Below are positions 10,646 to 23,600 of a DNA stretch of 64,000 nucleotides, one piece after another. Every line of letters starts with the position of its first letter. The stretch's first letter is position 1. The notes beneath the pieces were generated by a model. The model saw only the letters and a program-made list of their open reading frames with translations, was not told the origin of the DNA and ran no database searches. Both the position numbers and the translations under genes were made by a program. Source of the DNA: Galbula dea (Eukaryota > Chordata > Aves > Piciformes > Galbulidae). The stretch is taken from assembly GCA_013399015.1 (NCBI GenBank), contig VWZX01009103.1:26003-90002 (forward strand), read 5' to 3'.

Positions 10646-13600
10646 GTTGAGTGACTTGTGTTGTTTTTCTCACTGTAATTAATACTGTTAACTCTGGCAA
10701 AGATTGAGGGTGTCTAATTTCTTATTTGGACAATTGCTGACTTTTTCTGACATAGCAAATTAGACAGGTGAAGCAGTGAATTCAGACGTAAATCTAAGTG
10801 ATAGCAGTCTTTCTTAGATACAGAGTCTCTTCTAGATTATGTTTTGCAAGAAACAAATCCTTTAGCTACCATATTCTCAACTAATAAAATACACTGTGGA
10901 GTGTAGGGAAATGAAATTTAAGAGAATTGGATTTGAATTTAAAGTGTAATGTATCTAATAACTGCAGGGAAAAGGGGTTAATATGGGATATTGTCAAGAA
11001 CAGGACAATTAGCTACATGTCATGACTGAGTTTTTAGTTCTTGGCTTGAATGTATACCTCATGGTACTGAAATGATTAGGCAGTGCTAATGAAAGTAAAG
11101 ATCTAGACTGCCAATTTGTTTAAAGTTCTGTCTCTGTAAAATAGAATTAACAGTTCATATCCTGAACTCTCAGGGTAGCAGAATGTCCTGCATTCTTAAA
11201 GCCAGAACCCACTTTTTGATTTTTTATTTTTAAAGCAGTGGTGCTCACACTGTCTGCAGCACTAATCTGTAAGCTGTCAAAGGGTGGTTGTGTGAAATCA
11301 GTGCTACTGAAAAACTGCTAAAACTCAGCACTTGGGATTTAGCTGTGATTCAGTGCTTGATTAAAATGTTACTGCAGCAGGGTGCTTATTTACTTCTGGC
11401 TGGAACACCTTTACTGCTGTTCTTTTAAGGGCTGGCTATAGTGTTAGGTACTGTTTTTAAAATTTTGGGGTTGCTGGAGCTGAACCCTCTTGCTAGAACA
11501 GCTGTAGCCTGCCACTCTCTGGAGGGCTAAATGTGTTCACCTTTGCCTGCTCCTACGTTTGTTAGTATGGAGTATGCTAGAGAGTGGGGAGTTTCATCCC
11601 TCACCTCCTTTTACTTCCACCATGGTGGGTGGTTATAGCAGCACTGATTTAGTCCCACCCCTGAGCTGGTCCCAGCAAAGCTGACTCTGTCCTTGGTGAG
11701 TATACGAAGTGCATTTCAATGAGCAGGGTCCCAGCCCATGCAGTGAGGTAAGTGAGGTCTATTCGTAAAGGACAATGCAATGGCCATGTGCGAGGTTTTT
11801 TACAGCACTAGCTGCCTGGAGTTTTGCTGTCTTGCCTAGCTTTATATGACTTAGTCTGAACTCCTGTTGCCATTTGCATTGTGCCTCCATTACCCTTACC
11901 TTTGAAGTTGTCCTGCATTGGGGCCCACATGTCTCTTGTAACCTAGATCATAGGCTGGGTTCCAAATGTGAAGGGTATGGATTCTTCCTTTGCAGCTGAG
12001 GATGTCTCTATGATCTGTGGAGATTACAGATCCCCCCCACAGGATGATGCAGAAGTGGCATTGTTCATATACAGTTCTCAAAATATGGCTGCATGGCCAG
12101 GCAAGAAATCTGTCCTTCAACACCTCTTAGACTGGGATGAATTCCCATGTGTGTGGTTTCCGTAGGTCTCATTACAGCCATCCCACAGTGACCAGGTTAC
12201 TCCTCTGTCACTTCATTCTGGCTAGGCAATACAAGAAGAAATCTGCATCCACTAAGATTAAGCTGCATTACCTGCAGACAGTATTCTATCAGAAACAGAT
12301 AAAGTGCAAGGGGAAAATAAAGGAAAATTAAAGGGCTTGGCTTGTTGTTTCTCTTACTGGCTATGTGAGGCTTCCCACAGTGACATGAGAGCTGTAGAGC
12401 AGCTAGGACACATGATAGGTGGTAGAGCTGTCTGCTCTGCTTGGGGTACCTGAGGTGCTTCAAGCAGGCAGGGAAGCGGCAGGAGTGGGAGAGACAGGGG
12501 AGGCTTCTGCTGTCTCCTCTAGCAGAGCACAGTGTACTGTGGCACACACAACTGAAGTCACAGCTGCAGCAGGGTTCCGTGGCTGCTCCAGTACCACCAC
12601 TGCAAAAAGGGGCCTTGTAGACCTTCCTTCTCCCATGGAATTGGGCCATCCCTGAGAAACAGCTTCCTCCACTAGTACCCCACCCTGCATGTTTATGGAC
12701 GCCCCTACACACATGTACATGGTCCCCCTCAGAAACACATAAGCAGCATGTCTGCTGTTATGCTGTGTGGGACCTGCTCTGCTCCTTGGTGCATGCAGAC
12801 AGATGGGGAGCAATTGCCCACAGCCCAGGATCCTGCCACCACTGCTGGGTGTGCCGGGCAGGTACCCTACATTCCCTGTGCAAGAACCCCTGCTGGAGCA
12901 CCCTGCAGTGCTCCGAATGCCTCGCATCGGGCATTGGATGCAGGAAGATTAGCCTTCTGGCTTTATTCCCTGGAAAATGTCTGAGGTTATAAGCAGCTTT
13001 TCTCAGCATTAAAGTGTGCAGTGGCTTGTGGTTCTCTCTAAAAGTACACTGCTCAACCACTCTGGAATATGATAACCTTGTTAACATTTTTCCCACTGAA
13101 AAACAAGAGTTACTTTGTATGCTGTATGATGAAAACTTCCTCCATGGTTCTTAATGAAAATGAGACGTACAGCGTGAAGTCATCACTAGTAGCATATTTC
13201 TTTTCACGCAAGTGGACAGGTTTCTGTGTTTTCCTGAAAGACGAATTGCTGCTTAAAGAATTGATGCATAGCAACAGAGGATTAAATTTTGCTTATTCCA
13301 CTGAGACATGGATAAATTATCACCAGATACCGCCATAGCTCTAGTTTTCTTTTTACTTGCACTATTTCTGTAACAAGATACTGATAGTTAAAAGCACTGC
13401 AGGTAGCAGGAGTAACAGAAGAAGAAAATCCCCAGCAAAATAGATCTCCAAACACACACAAAAAAGAGAGAGGGAGCGATGAGCAGAGAAGGATGTCTCT
13501 ACTGCTATAGGAGTGCAATTGAATGTTCTAATATGATTACATGAATAAACATGAAAATAACTTTTATCTGAAATAAAAGAGTAGAAGTCATCAGTCTTTT

Positions 13601-14000
13601 AGAGTCTGGAGTGGAATCTAAAAAACAGAACAGGAGGAAGAAAGGAAGGGGTTTGGTACTTATCAGAAGAGGACTGTGTGAAATAACATTGGAATTAAGA
13701 GGCAAAACAGAACAATTTAGGAGATGCCATGATTCAAGTTCCTTGGGTAACTGGAAATGTAATAGGTAATGATAACACTGTCTTCTTAAAATGACTTGTT
13801 ATGGAGTGAAGCCTCAGTTAGCACACAGTCTGGATCCTGCTCATGAAGATGGCAGCTACTGGATGTTTCACAAATAAATCCACGCTTTAGAGCAGCAGCC
13901 TATCCAAATTCTTGAAGTGAGTGCAGAGCTGTTATCTCTGTGCTTCTTGGATTTACATAGAATTGTAACTCTTTGGAACAGTTTAGAGGTTCACTGTGGT
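10646..14000. other. Intergenic region between ATP5ME and PDE6B tails
   Basis: No gene is recognised. The section at about 12400-12980 is GC-richer and has several overlapping open frames on both strands of up to 155 codons, without similarity to any family I know. Potential minus-strand poly(A) signals for PDE6B lie near its right end. Confidence 0.5.
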
Positions 14001-14094
14001 CAGTTTTCATGCTTTATCCCTTCTCACAGATTTCTGTCCAATATCCTAACATGTATAGGCTTAGATATGATATATTTGGCTCTTCTTTAGTTTT

Positions 14095-14235
14095 TTTATT
14101 CTTCAGGCTATAGTTGAATACACTGCTAATTACATGGGGTTGCATGGAGAAGGATGTGAATTCCATTACTTTTGGGGTAAGAAGTATTTCAGTGTAGGAG
14201 AAATGCTTTTTCATAATCATGTAACCTGATTTATT
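14095..14235 (-). terminator. Candidate PDE6B poly(A) signals
   Basis: On the minus strand AATAAA occurs at 14235-14230 and at 14100-14095, about 315 and 450 nt past the PDE6B stop. Either could end the 3' UTR; the sequence alone does not tell which is used. Confidence 0.35.
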
Positions 14236-14549
14236 GGGCCAAATGTTCTGACTTGTCATATGCCATCTGACATCAGATGTGTTAAATGAAGAAAGAGACA
14301 GGACAGAACTGGCTCCTCACCATCAGGAGAAAATGCAATTAAGGCAAATGAGATCTAGCCTTTTCCTCGTTAATCATAAGCCAAATTCAAGCAGGAGAAC
14401 AGGAATCTATTTGTATGCAATGATATTGGCTTTTTGGTGTTTTTTTTGTGATTGGTTGTTTGCTTGGTTTGGACTTTTTGTTGTTTTGGGATTTTTTTAA
14501 AGCATGGGTACTCTCATTTTAGATGGCATATATTGCATTGATAATAGGT

Positions 14550-14608
14550 TTAAAGTATGCTGCAGGTTTTGGAAGCTGGAGCTGTTCCTCCATTACAGGT
14601 TATTCCAT
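14550..14608 (-). CDS. PDE6B: PDE6B exon 22 with CaaX prenylation box
   Basis: A 59-nt terminal coding exon, 4.1 kb beyond exon 21 across an intron filled by two CR1 copies. It follows a TTTGTTTTTACATGGCAG acceptor and, in the phase set by exon 21, reads DGITCNGGTAPASKTCSIL then stop. It aligns with the human tail ending CNGGPAPKSSTCCIL. A final leucine in the CaaX box predicts geranylgeranylation, as for mammalian PDE6B. If intron 21 were retained, translation would stop within about ten codons and lose the lipid anchor. Confidence 0.93.
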
Positions 14609-17600
14609 CTGCCATGTAAAAACAAACATAGAATTAGAGGTATGGTAATAAATGTCCTTCTCAGTCATTACAGGAGTTTTTTAGCACTTTTAAGTTGTCC
14701 AGTGATCAATGTAAGTTATACCTGTAGTACCCAGATCTAAAGCTGTCTGCTGTGCAGTGTAATTGTACTTGTAAGGCTTGTAAAGAGTGGTTTAGAAACT
14801 TTCCTCATTTAAATACAGATTACTTAATCAGGAAATAATAATTGTTCAGAATTTTTCCAGATCATAGCTAAAGCACTTGCTTTTTATATTTTGCATTCAT
14901 TACTGTGAATTAAACTGAGATAAGGCATCGAGACACTTCTAATAATTTCTAAACTGCCATTTGATGAATGTCCACCCCATGGGCTGTTGTGATTTTGGTC
15001 CAATTTGGAATAAAAAGAGACTTTAGATGCAGTCTCTGCATGGGCAGTGCCAAGTTTTCATAGATGGTTGCTCAAACACATCTGAGAGGCTAGAAGAGCC
15101 TTCTGCTTTCACCTTTCTGAGAATCAAACAAATCTTCAGGCTATCAAACAAGCTTTCACACAAAGCCTACTGCAGCTCATAGATTTCAGTGCTACCCAGG
15201 CTGGGCCTGCAGAAGGAGAAAAACAATCTCACAGAATCATTAAGGTTGGAAAATACCTCTAAGATTATCAAGTCCAACTGTCAACCTATCACCATCACAC
15301 CCTCTAAACCCTGTCAGTGAGTGCCACTGCTACAAGTTTTTTGAACACCTCCAGAGACTCCACTACTTCCCTGGGCAGCCTGTTCCAATGCATAACAACT
15401 CTTTCTGTGAAGAAGTGTTTCCTAATGTCCAATCTAAACCTCCCCTGGTGCAGCTTGAGGCCATTTCCTCTTCTCCTATCACTAGTAACCTAGGAGAAGG
15501 GACTGACCCCCACCTCACTACAGCCTCCTTTCAGGAAATTGTAGAGAGAGATAAGGTCTCCCCTTATGCTTCTTTTTCTCAGACTAAGTAATTCCAGTTT
15601 CCTCAGCTGCTCCTCGTAAGACTTATTCTCCAGACCCTTCACCTGCCTCGTTGCCTTTCTCTGGGTATACTCCAATGCCTCAGTGTCTTTCTTGGAGTGA
15701 GGGGCCCAAAACTGAACACAGTACTCAAGGTGTGGCCTCACCATTGCCAGTATAGAGGCACAATCATTTCTCTGGTCTTGCTGGCCATACTTTTTCTGAT
15801 ACAAGCCAGGATGCAGTTGGCCTTCTTGGCCACCTGGGCACACTGCTGGCACATACTCAGCTGTTGACCTGCAATCCCAGGTCCTTCTCTGCCAGGCAGC
15901 TTTCCAGCCACCGTTCCCCAAGCCTGTAGCTTTGCACGGGGTTCCTGTGACCAAATTTTAGGACCTGGCTCTGGGTCTTGTTGAACCTCACACCGTTGGC
16001 CTCAGCCCATCGATCAAGCCTGTTCAGGTCCCTCTGCAGAGCCTTCCTACCCTCAAGCAGATCAACACTTTCTCCTAACTTGGTGTTGTCTGCAAACTTA
16101 CTGAGGGTGAACAAAATAGATTGCTAATAGGTACTCCTACTGCTGCTTTGTTCTAGGTAGTATCTAGACTGGGCTAGAAATAGGATGAACTGTAATTCCT
16201 CAAGTATTCTCCCTAGGAATGTGTTAGCTTTTCTTAAGTCCTTCTACTTCATGACCCAAAGGACAGCATATTGGCCACAGCCCCTGTGTACAAACAGATC
16301 ATTAGAATCATAGAATTGTCAGAGTTGGAAGGGATCTTAAAGATCATCTAGTTCCAACCCACCTGCCTGGCAGGGACACCTCCCACTAGATCAGGTTGCG
16401 CAGGGACCTATCCAGCCTGGCCTTAAAAGCTTCCAGGGGTGGGGCTTCTACAGCTTCTCTGGGCAACCTGTTTCACTGTCTCACCACCCTAACAATTGAG
16501 AACTTCCTCCTAATGTCTAATCTAAGTCCACCCTCCTCTAGTTTACATCCTTTCCTCCTAGTCCTGTCACTGCCTGATCTCCTAAAAAGTCCCTCACCAG
16601 CTTTCTTGTAGGCCCCCTTCAGATACTGGAAGGCAACAATAAGGTCTTCTTGGAGCCTTCCCTTCTCCAGGCTGACCAACCCAAACTCTCTCTGTCTGTC
16701 CTCATAGGAGAGGTGCTCCAGTCCTCTGATCATTCTTGTGGCCCTTCTCTGGACTTGCTCCAGCACTTCCATATCCCTCTTGTAACAGGGTCTTCAGAAC
16801 TGGATGCAATACTTCAGGTGTGGTCTCATGAGAACAGAGTAGAGGGGGAGAATCACTTCTATCGACCTTCTCTTCCATCACGCTTCTCTTGATGCAGCCC
16901 AGGATATGGCTGGCCTTATGGGCTGCAAGCGCACACTGGCAGCTCATGTTGAGCTTCTCACTCACCAGGACCCCCAAATCTCTTTCCTCAGGGCTGCTCC
17001 CAAGCCAATCTTTATCCAGCCTATATCAGTACTTGGGATTGCCACAAACCAGATGTAGGACCTTGCACTTGGTTTTGTTGAAATTCATGAGGTTGGCATA
17101 GGCCCACCTCTGCAGCCTGTCCACGTCCCTCTGGGATGGCATCCCTCCCCTCCAGCATATCAACCGGCCCACACAGCTTGGTGTTGTCAGCAAACTTGCT
17201 GAGGGAGCACTCAATGCCACTGTCCATGTTGTCGACAAAGATGTTGAACAAGACTGGTCTCAGTACTGATCCTTGAGGGATTCCATTTGTCACTGGCCTC
17301 CACTTGGACACAGATCCATTGACAGCCACTCTTTGGGTGCGGCCGTCAAGCCAATTCTTTATCCGCTGGGAGGTCCATCCATCAAACCAATACTCCACCA
17401 GCTTGGAGACCAGAATGTTGTGCAGGACAGTGTCAAAGACTTTGCTCAGGCCCAGGTAAATGACATCCGTTGCTCTTACCCTGTCTATTGATGTCGTGAC
17501 CTCTTCATAGAAGGCCACCCGATTTGTCAGGCACGATTTACCCTTGGTGAAGCCATGTTTATTATACCCAATCAGCTCTTCATTATCCTTCTGCCTTAGC

Positions 17601-20600
17601 AGTGCCCCCGGAGGATATGCTCCATGATCTTACAAGACACAGAGGTGAGACTGACGGGCCTATAGTTTGCCGGATCATCCTTCTGACCCTTTTTAAAAAT
17701 AGGGGTTATGTTTCCCCTTTTCCAGTCAGTGGAGACTTCACCAGACTGCCATGACTTTTGAAACACAATAGAGAGTGGCTTAGCAACCTTATCTGCCAGT
17801 TCTCTCAGTACCCGTGGGTGTATCCCATCAGGTCCCATGGACTTGTAAACTTTCAGGTTCTTCACATGGTCACGAACCTGATCTTCACTTCCCAGAAGCA
17901 GTTCTATCTTCCAGCCCCTACCATTATCTTCTTTGACTTTGGGGGTTTGGCGGGAGCCCTTGCCTTGAGAACTTCTTCCTTCTCCATGTCATCCGTCACC
18001 AGTTCTCCCGTGTCTTTTCTGAGGGGGCCCACACCTTCTCTAGTCTTCCTATTTCCATTAATATTTTTGTAGAAATGTTTACTATTACCCTTGATCTCTC
18101 TGCCTAGATTTAACTCCCACTGAGATTTAGTTTTTCTAACCAATTACCTTGCTCTCTTGGCATTCCCTGTATGCCCCCCATTCTAGTTGGCCCTTCTTCC
18201 ACTCCTTATATAGATTCTTTTTACGAGACAGCATCTCCAGGGGCATCTTGTTCATCCAGGCAGATCTTCTAGCATTCTTTCCTGCCTTTCTCTTTGTCAG
18301 AATACATAGCTCCTGGACATGGAGAAGGTGATCCTTGAAAGTTGACCAGCTGTCCTGGGCCTCCCTTCCCTCTAAGGGCTTCATTTCACAGTACTTTGGC
18401 TACCAAGATGTCTCCCTGCTCTTTCCCAGGGACATGTGTATAGTGCAAAGGAGTTTCTACTGTTCCCAACTCCATGGGCACTTGCGCTGAATGTAGTCTC
18501 ACTACTTTTTCAGGCACTAACTCCTGGGCATTTGAGCAGATGGCCTTTTTGACAGCCTGTCATAGTGTCAGGTTTGAAGACAAGATATCTTCAACCTTGC
18601 CAGTGGAGCAAGGCTGAGGAAATTTGTTCCAGTTATCTGAATCTGCCACATCAGCAAAGTTTTTGTATATCTGAGAGAGAATTTTGAAAGTACATTTTTG
18701 AGTTAGGAATGAAAAACTAAGTTTTGTTTCTGACCTTTCTTTGCAGCCATCTTCTCTTCCTCTTTTTTCTTCTCTTCCTCCAGAGCTTTCATTTTTGCAT
18801 CATACTCATCAGCACGGATCTTCCACTCATTTCTGTTGTTCAGCAGCCCATCAAGCATAGGCTGAATTTCCTCATGGAAACGGGAAAATTCCTAACCAAA
18901 ACACACTCATCAGCACAATACGGTTGCCCAAACACAGCTCTTGTCCATCATACCCCAAGAAAGATCCTGACTCCTTGCCTCCCAGGTTGGCTAATGCAGG
19001 GAAAACATTACTGGCACAAAGAGGGACAATGCTGCAATACCCTAAAGAAAGGCCGCTGTTGTGTCCTCTATCTACCCCTCTCCCTCTGAATACTGTTGCT
19101 GCACTCGGACTCACTCACCTGGAATTTGACCCCCTGTTGAGAAGGATAAGATGTGCAAGGGTGTGCTTTGCTTACCTTATAGACAAATGTGCACACAAAG
19201 TCAATGAAACCCACTTGAAGTTTTGGAAGCTCAGCAGCTTTCCTTCGGTCCATCATGGGCTGTAGGAGAATACAAGTTCACCAAGATTTATGAGAACACT
19301 TCAGTGAAAAACACACCTCTATTTTCTCCCCAAATTTGTTTTGTGTCAACCTGACAGTTCTGTCATGCCTTCAGTTAGGGCTGTCTATTACAGCCCTCTT
19401 CCTTCACTGCAGCGGAGTGAAATGGAGTCATTTCCTTTGCAATTCTAGCAGAAATTTTAGACAGCCTTTTCAGTGTCTATGAATGGGGACAAGGACACAG
19501 AGTTTTTCTCTTCTGCCTCTTAACCAGATACCTGAGAGAAGCTTCATGTCATAAAGTGCTGGAGGGGTTTTCAATTGTCTAAAACATAACTGAACATGAA
19601 ATTATAATCTTTAAAGGCCTTGTTGCATACTGTATAATTTGTGGTGCCTCTCTGCGTAGAGATGGTATTTGAGAGTCTACTTAAAGAAAATCTACTCCAC
19701 AAAAGTGGAGACCACATCAAGGAATTATTCTTGGCTCTTTTGATGCCAAATTTAAGTGTTTCTTGTTATAGCAGAAGAAAATGTTAAGAAACATTGCTTT
19801 AACATACTTCCATTCACCAGAAATCATTTCCAGACTCTAGGAAGTTTGTTTCTAGTTTTACTCTTTATTGGAAACTCTGTTTTCCTCTACAATGTAGGTA
19901 TTTAATTTTCCTTTTTTTAGTAAGAGCCTAGCATGAAGTCTCCCAGGGGTTAGTCAGCTGGTTCATAGCTCCCGAGACCCATCTAACTTTATGGAGAGCT
20001 GAACAAGAGAGTCTGTAACAGAGGGTCTTCCCTAGCTGAGTACCCGCTTTTACAACAGATTTTTGACAGGTGTTTTCAGGAAGACCCACAGCCCTCTGAG
20101 AGCAGCATTGCTTGTAATACATCTCTGCAGAGACTTGCTGTCTGAATGGAACTGTCTGGCTCTCACACGGTACTTACAATAGGTTGTTGCTGAAGGACGC
20201 TTATTTCTAAGTCTCCTTGCTCCCAGAACTCAGCTGCTACCAGGAGAGCTACCTACATTATGAAGGAGAAAAAAAAGAAAAGTTATCAGTGACTTCGGCT
20301 TTATAACTTGATGAGCCTCAGGTCTCCACCATGAAGCAAATCTCACTTCTAGCCTTTCTGTTGCTTTGTGTCTAATCCCAGCTCCAGCCTTTTTGCGGGG
20401 AAGGGCAGCAGTGGCAACTGGTTTGCACCTGTGCAGTGACAGCTGAACAACCCTATTGAACTGGAGCTCATTAGTCCACTGCTCATCTATTAAGAAAAAT
20501 TTCCAATGTGTTCCCCTCAAGGATTTGCCTGTTGGTCACAGTTGTGGCTTCCTATTACGATTTTCTCAGTTATCCCTTCTCCATGCTGGACAGGAAGGTG

Positions 20601-23600
20601 GGATTTATTTATTTTCTCCTCCTATAGATTTTAATGTTTCTTGCTTAGCAATTGCTGAAGTATAGTTCAGGAAGGAACTCCTAAAGGAAAACAAACAACT
20701 GAGCAAAAAGCAGGTATTGCTGTTGAATGTTGCATGCAAAAATGCTTGCTGTAACCCAAAAAGCTAAATCCTTGGGGGTTTTGTTTGTTTGTTTGTTTGT
20801 TTTTTGGTAAATATGAATTTTCTACAGAATTCACTACTACAGTCTTAAAGATTGATTTATCCATGAAAACCATAGTTATTCTGAAGTCCTTTTAGTAGTT
20901 TTGATAAAAGACTTTGATTCAGCTTCTAGGCAGCTTAGGAAATTGCACTACTTTGAAGTATAAACTAGAGAAATCTAATAGTATATCAAGCATCTGACCT
21001 TACTCTGGACTTCCCAAGGCTTTGTGATTGCTGACAAATCACAGGCAGTCATCATCATGGCCCTAAGAACAGGAAAGAAATTAGTTTCTTCTGTACAGCC
21101 TGCACCCTACCTCTTGCAGGTGCAGGACACTCATGACCCAATACCATGTCAAGCATTCCCAGATTCCCTTCTGGAGTGAAAGACAAAGACAGGTTGCTTT
21201 AACAGCAACTGCTCTGAATGGGACACTTGCCAAGGATTGCTCTCTTAATTAAAATGAATGTACGCTAGTGAACTGCTTGCTTCTGGCACTACGATGTTTG
21301 CTGCTTTAGTCATCACTGAGCTTACATTTGTGACTTCAGAGTAACATTTTTGGCTCTCTCATGGAGGTGTAGCAGTGCAGACTGCAGTGAGGTTGTGGGT
21401 GCACATCATCACCAGTGTAAATCACACTGAAAATTGTCTGTCCAGTCATGACAACAGCATTGTGCAACTCACTCTGGTTGCTGTTGGAGTTCTATAGATC
21501 TGCCATTGCAGTCAGCCCCTGCTTGTGGCCTACTGGGCGTTCTGCTAGGGGTATATGGCCAGAAGGGATCCTGAATCTCGTTAGGAGTGTATGCCCAGAA
21601 GAATACTCCAAAGCCAGTCACTTATCTGGATGAAGAACCACTTCGAGTTTTTTTCCCTATTTCTGACCTCCTTCTCCAGAAGATCAGATTTGAGTGGACA
21701 GTAATGTATCATATGCTGATTTTGCACTATGTGCAGCACAAGACATGTGGACAAGACAGGACATTTTACTCACATGACAACCTCTTTCTTTGTTGTCTCC
21801 AGAGACAGGTACTCAGTCCAGGCAGTCATACTATCATAGGTCTTGGACTCATCAACAATCTTTTGAAACATTGTTCTCTTTCTTTGAGGGAACAACAAGA
21901 AAAAAAAATCATAGAATCACAGAACATTAGGAGTTGGAAGGGACCTCAAAAGATCATCTAGTCAAACTCCCCTACCACAGCAGGATTCCCTAGACCAGGT
22001 CACACAAAAGCGCATCCAGATGGGTTTTGAATAGAAGGAGACTCCACAACCTCTCTGGGCAGTCTGTTCCAGTGCTCCAGCACCCTCATGGGTTAAAAAA
22101 AATTCTACATGTATTCACACAGAATCTCCTATGCTTCAGCTTACAGCCATTGCCCCTTGTCTTGTCACTGGGCTTCACTGAGAAGAGCCTGACCCCATCC
22201 TCCTGACAGCCACCAAAGCAGCTCCCAAACAAGGGAACAAATGTGTTAAAAGCAGAAGGCTGATACAGACATTGATATCCCTTTCTGAAGGGTTTCCAGT
22301 AGTTGCTCTCCTGGCATTTTAGGTCCTCAATGAAGACCCAACAAAACCAAGTACCATTGCCTGCCTCTCTTAAGTAGAGTAAAGTATTGTAAATGCCTGA
22401 AGTATAGCAATGAGACATAAGCAGGAACCTGAAAGTATGAACTACTGGAAAAGAGAAATGTTTTTTTCACAGCACAAGAAGGCTTTTTCCCTGAGTGTTA
22501 AGCAAACTGCAGAAACCCAGAGCTGGCTGAAGTAATTATAAAACTACTTGCTTTTGTATGTTTTGTCCAGCCTTCTTAACTTTATTTATATACCTAAATA
22601 TATATAGCAAATTCTGAGGAGCCGGTTATACACAACTCACCGATGCTTTGAGTGGTGTGCAATCTGGAAAAAATTGCTGTTTCAGTGTTAGCAGAGAAGA
22701 CATTTAGGCTAGATCCACAAAGTGAAGTGACCTGTGTACGTGTTCTGTTCCTATCACTTTGCCTGAGTTCGATCTCAACCAAGCCTTCACTTGCAGACAG
22801 TGGACCAAGGGGGACAAAGACTAGCTTGTTTCCACCTGGTAAGGAAGTGGTAGTATCTGCTCCCATATAGCCACTCTACCTCCAGAGTAAGGTGACTGGG
22901 TATCACAGTCTCCCTCATGTTCCTCTTTTGTGAACTGTTTATATTTTGCATAGCCATTCTTCAGTGCAAAACACAGAAGTAGTTTCTGCTGCTGACATTG
23001 TATTTTGAAAGCACATTTTCTAAGCTTCTTGCTAATGAGGAAGTGACATGTTGTTTAATTCTTGCTTTATGTCCCAGCAAGTCAGTGCATGCTGCTACAA
23101 GATGTTTGGCATTTTTGACTTCTGAGTGTGAAATAGACTATGAACTGGATCTTCACCTGCAAGGGACCACTTGTTATTTGGATTGTGCTGCTCTTTCAGA
23201 GAAGTTAATGCAGCCTTGGGCAGGCCATTTGCCATGTATATATATTTTCAGTGCTGAAGTGCTAGCTAAATAAAAAAAAGAAAATCTGTCATCTCTTTCC
23301 ATTAGGGGATCATATAGAGCTGCCTTGTTGGAATTGGAGTGTTAAAAAGTCATGTATGTGATCTAAAAAATAAGTTTAAGGTTTGAGCTCTCCCCACCAG
23401 CTTTGATGTCAATTTTAAAGGAAGCCACCCAGAGGCAGTGTCTGTGAAGAGTACTGTTATGGGAGGAAGCTCACAGAACAAAGCATCACATTGTGACTTT
23501 GTAAAGTACCAGCTGCTTTCTGCCCCTCACACACAGTGTGCATGACTGACTTACTTGAAGTAGAGTGCCAGGTCTGTTGCTATAATGGCAATTTCCATCA

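Noticed and set aside
12460..12927. 155-codon minus-strand open frame and overlapping + strand frames in a GC-richer patch
   Set aside because: Several frames on both strands are open together, which points to composition. No domain or splice-consistent continuation is visible.
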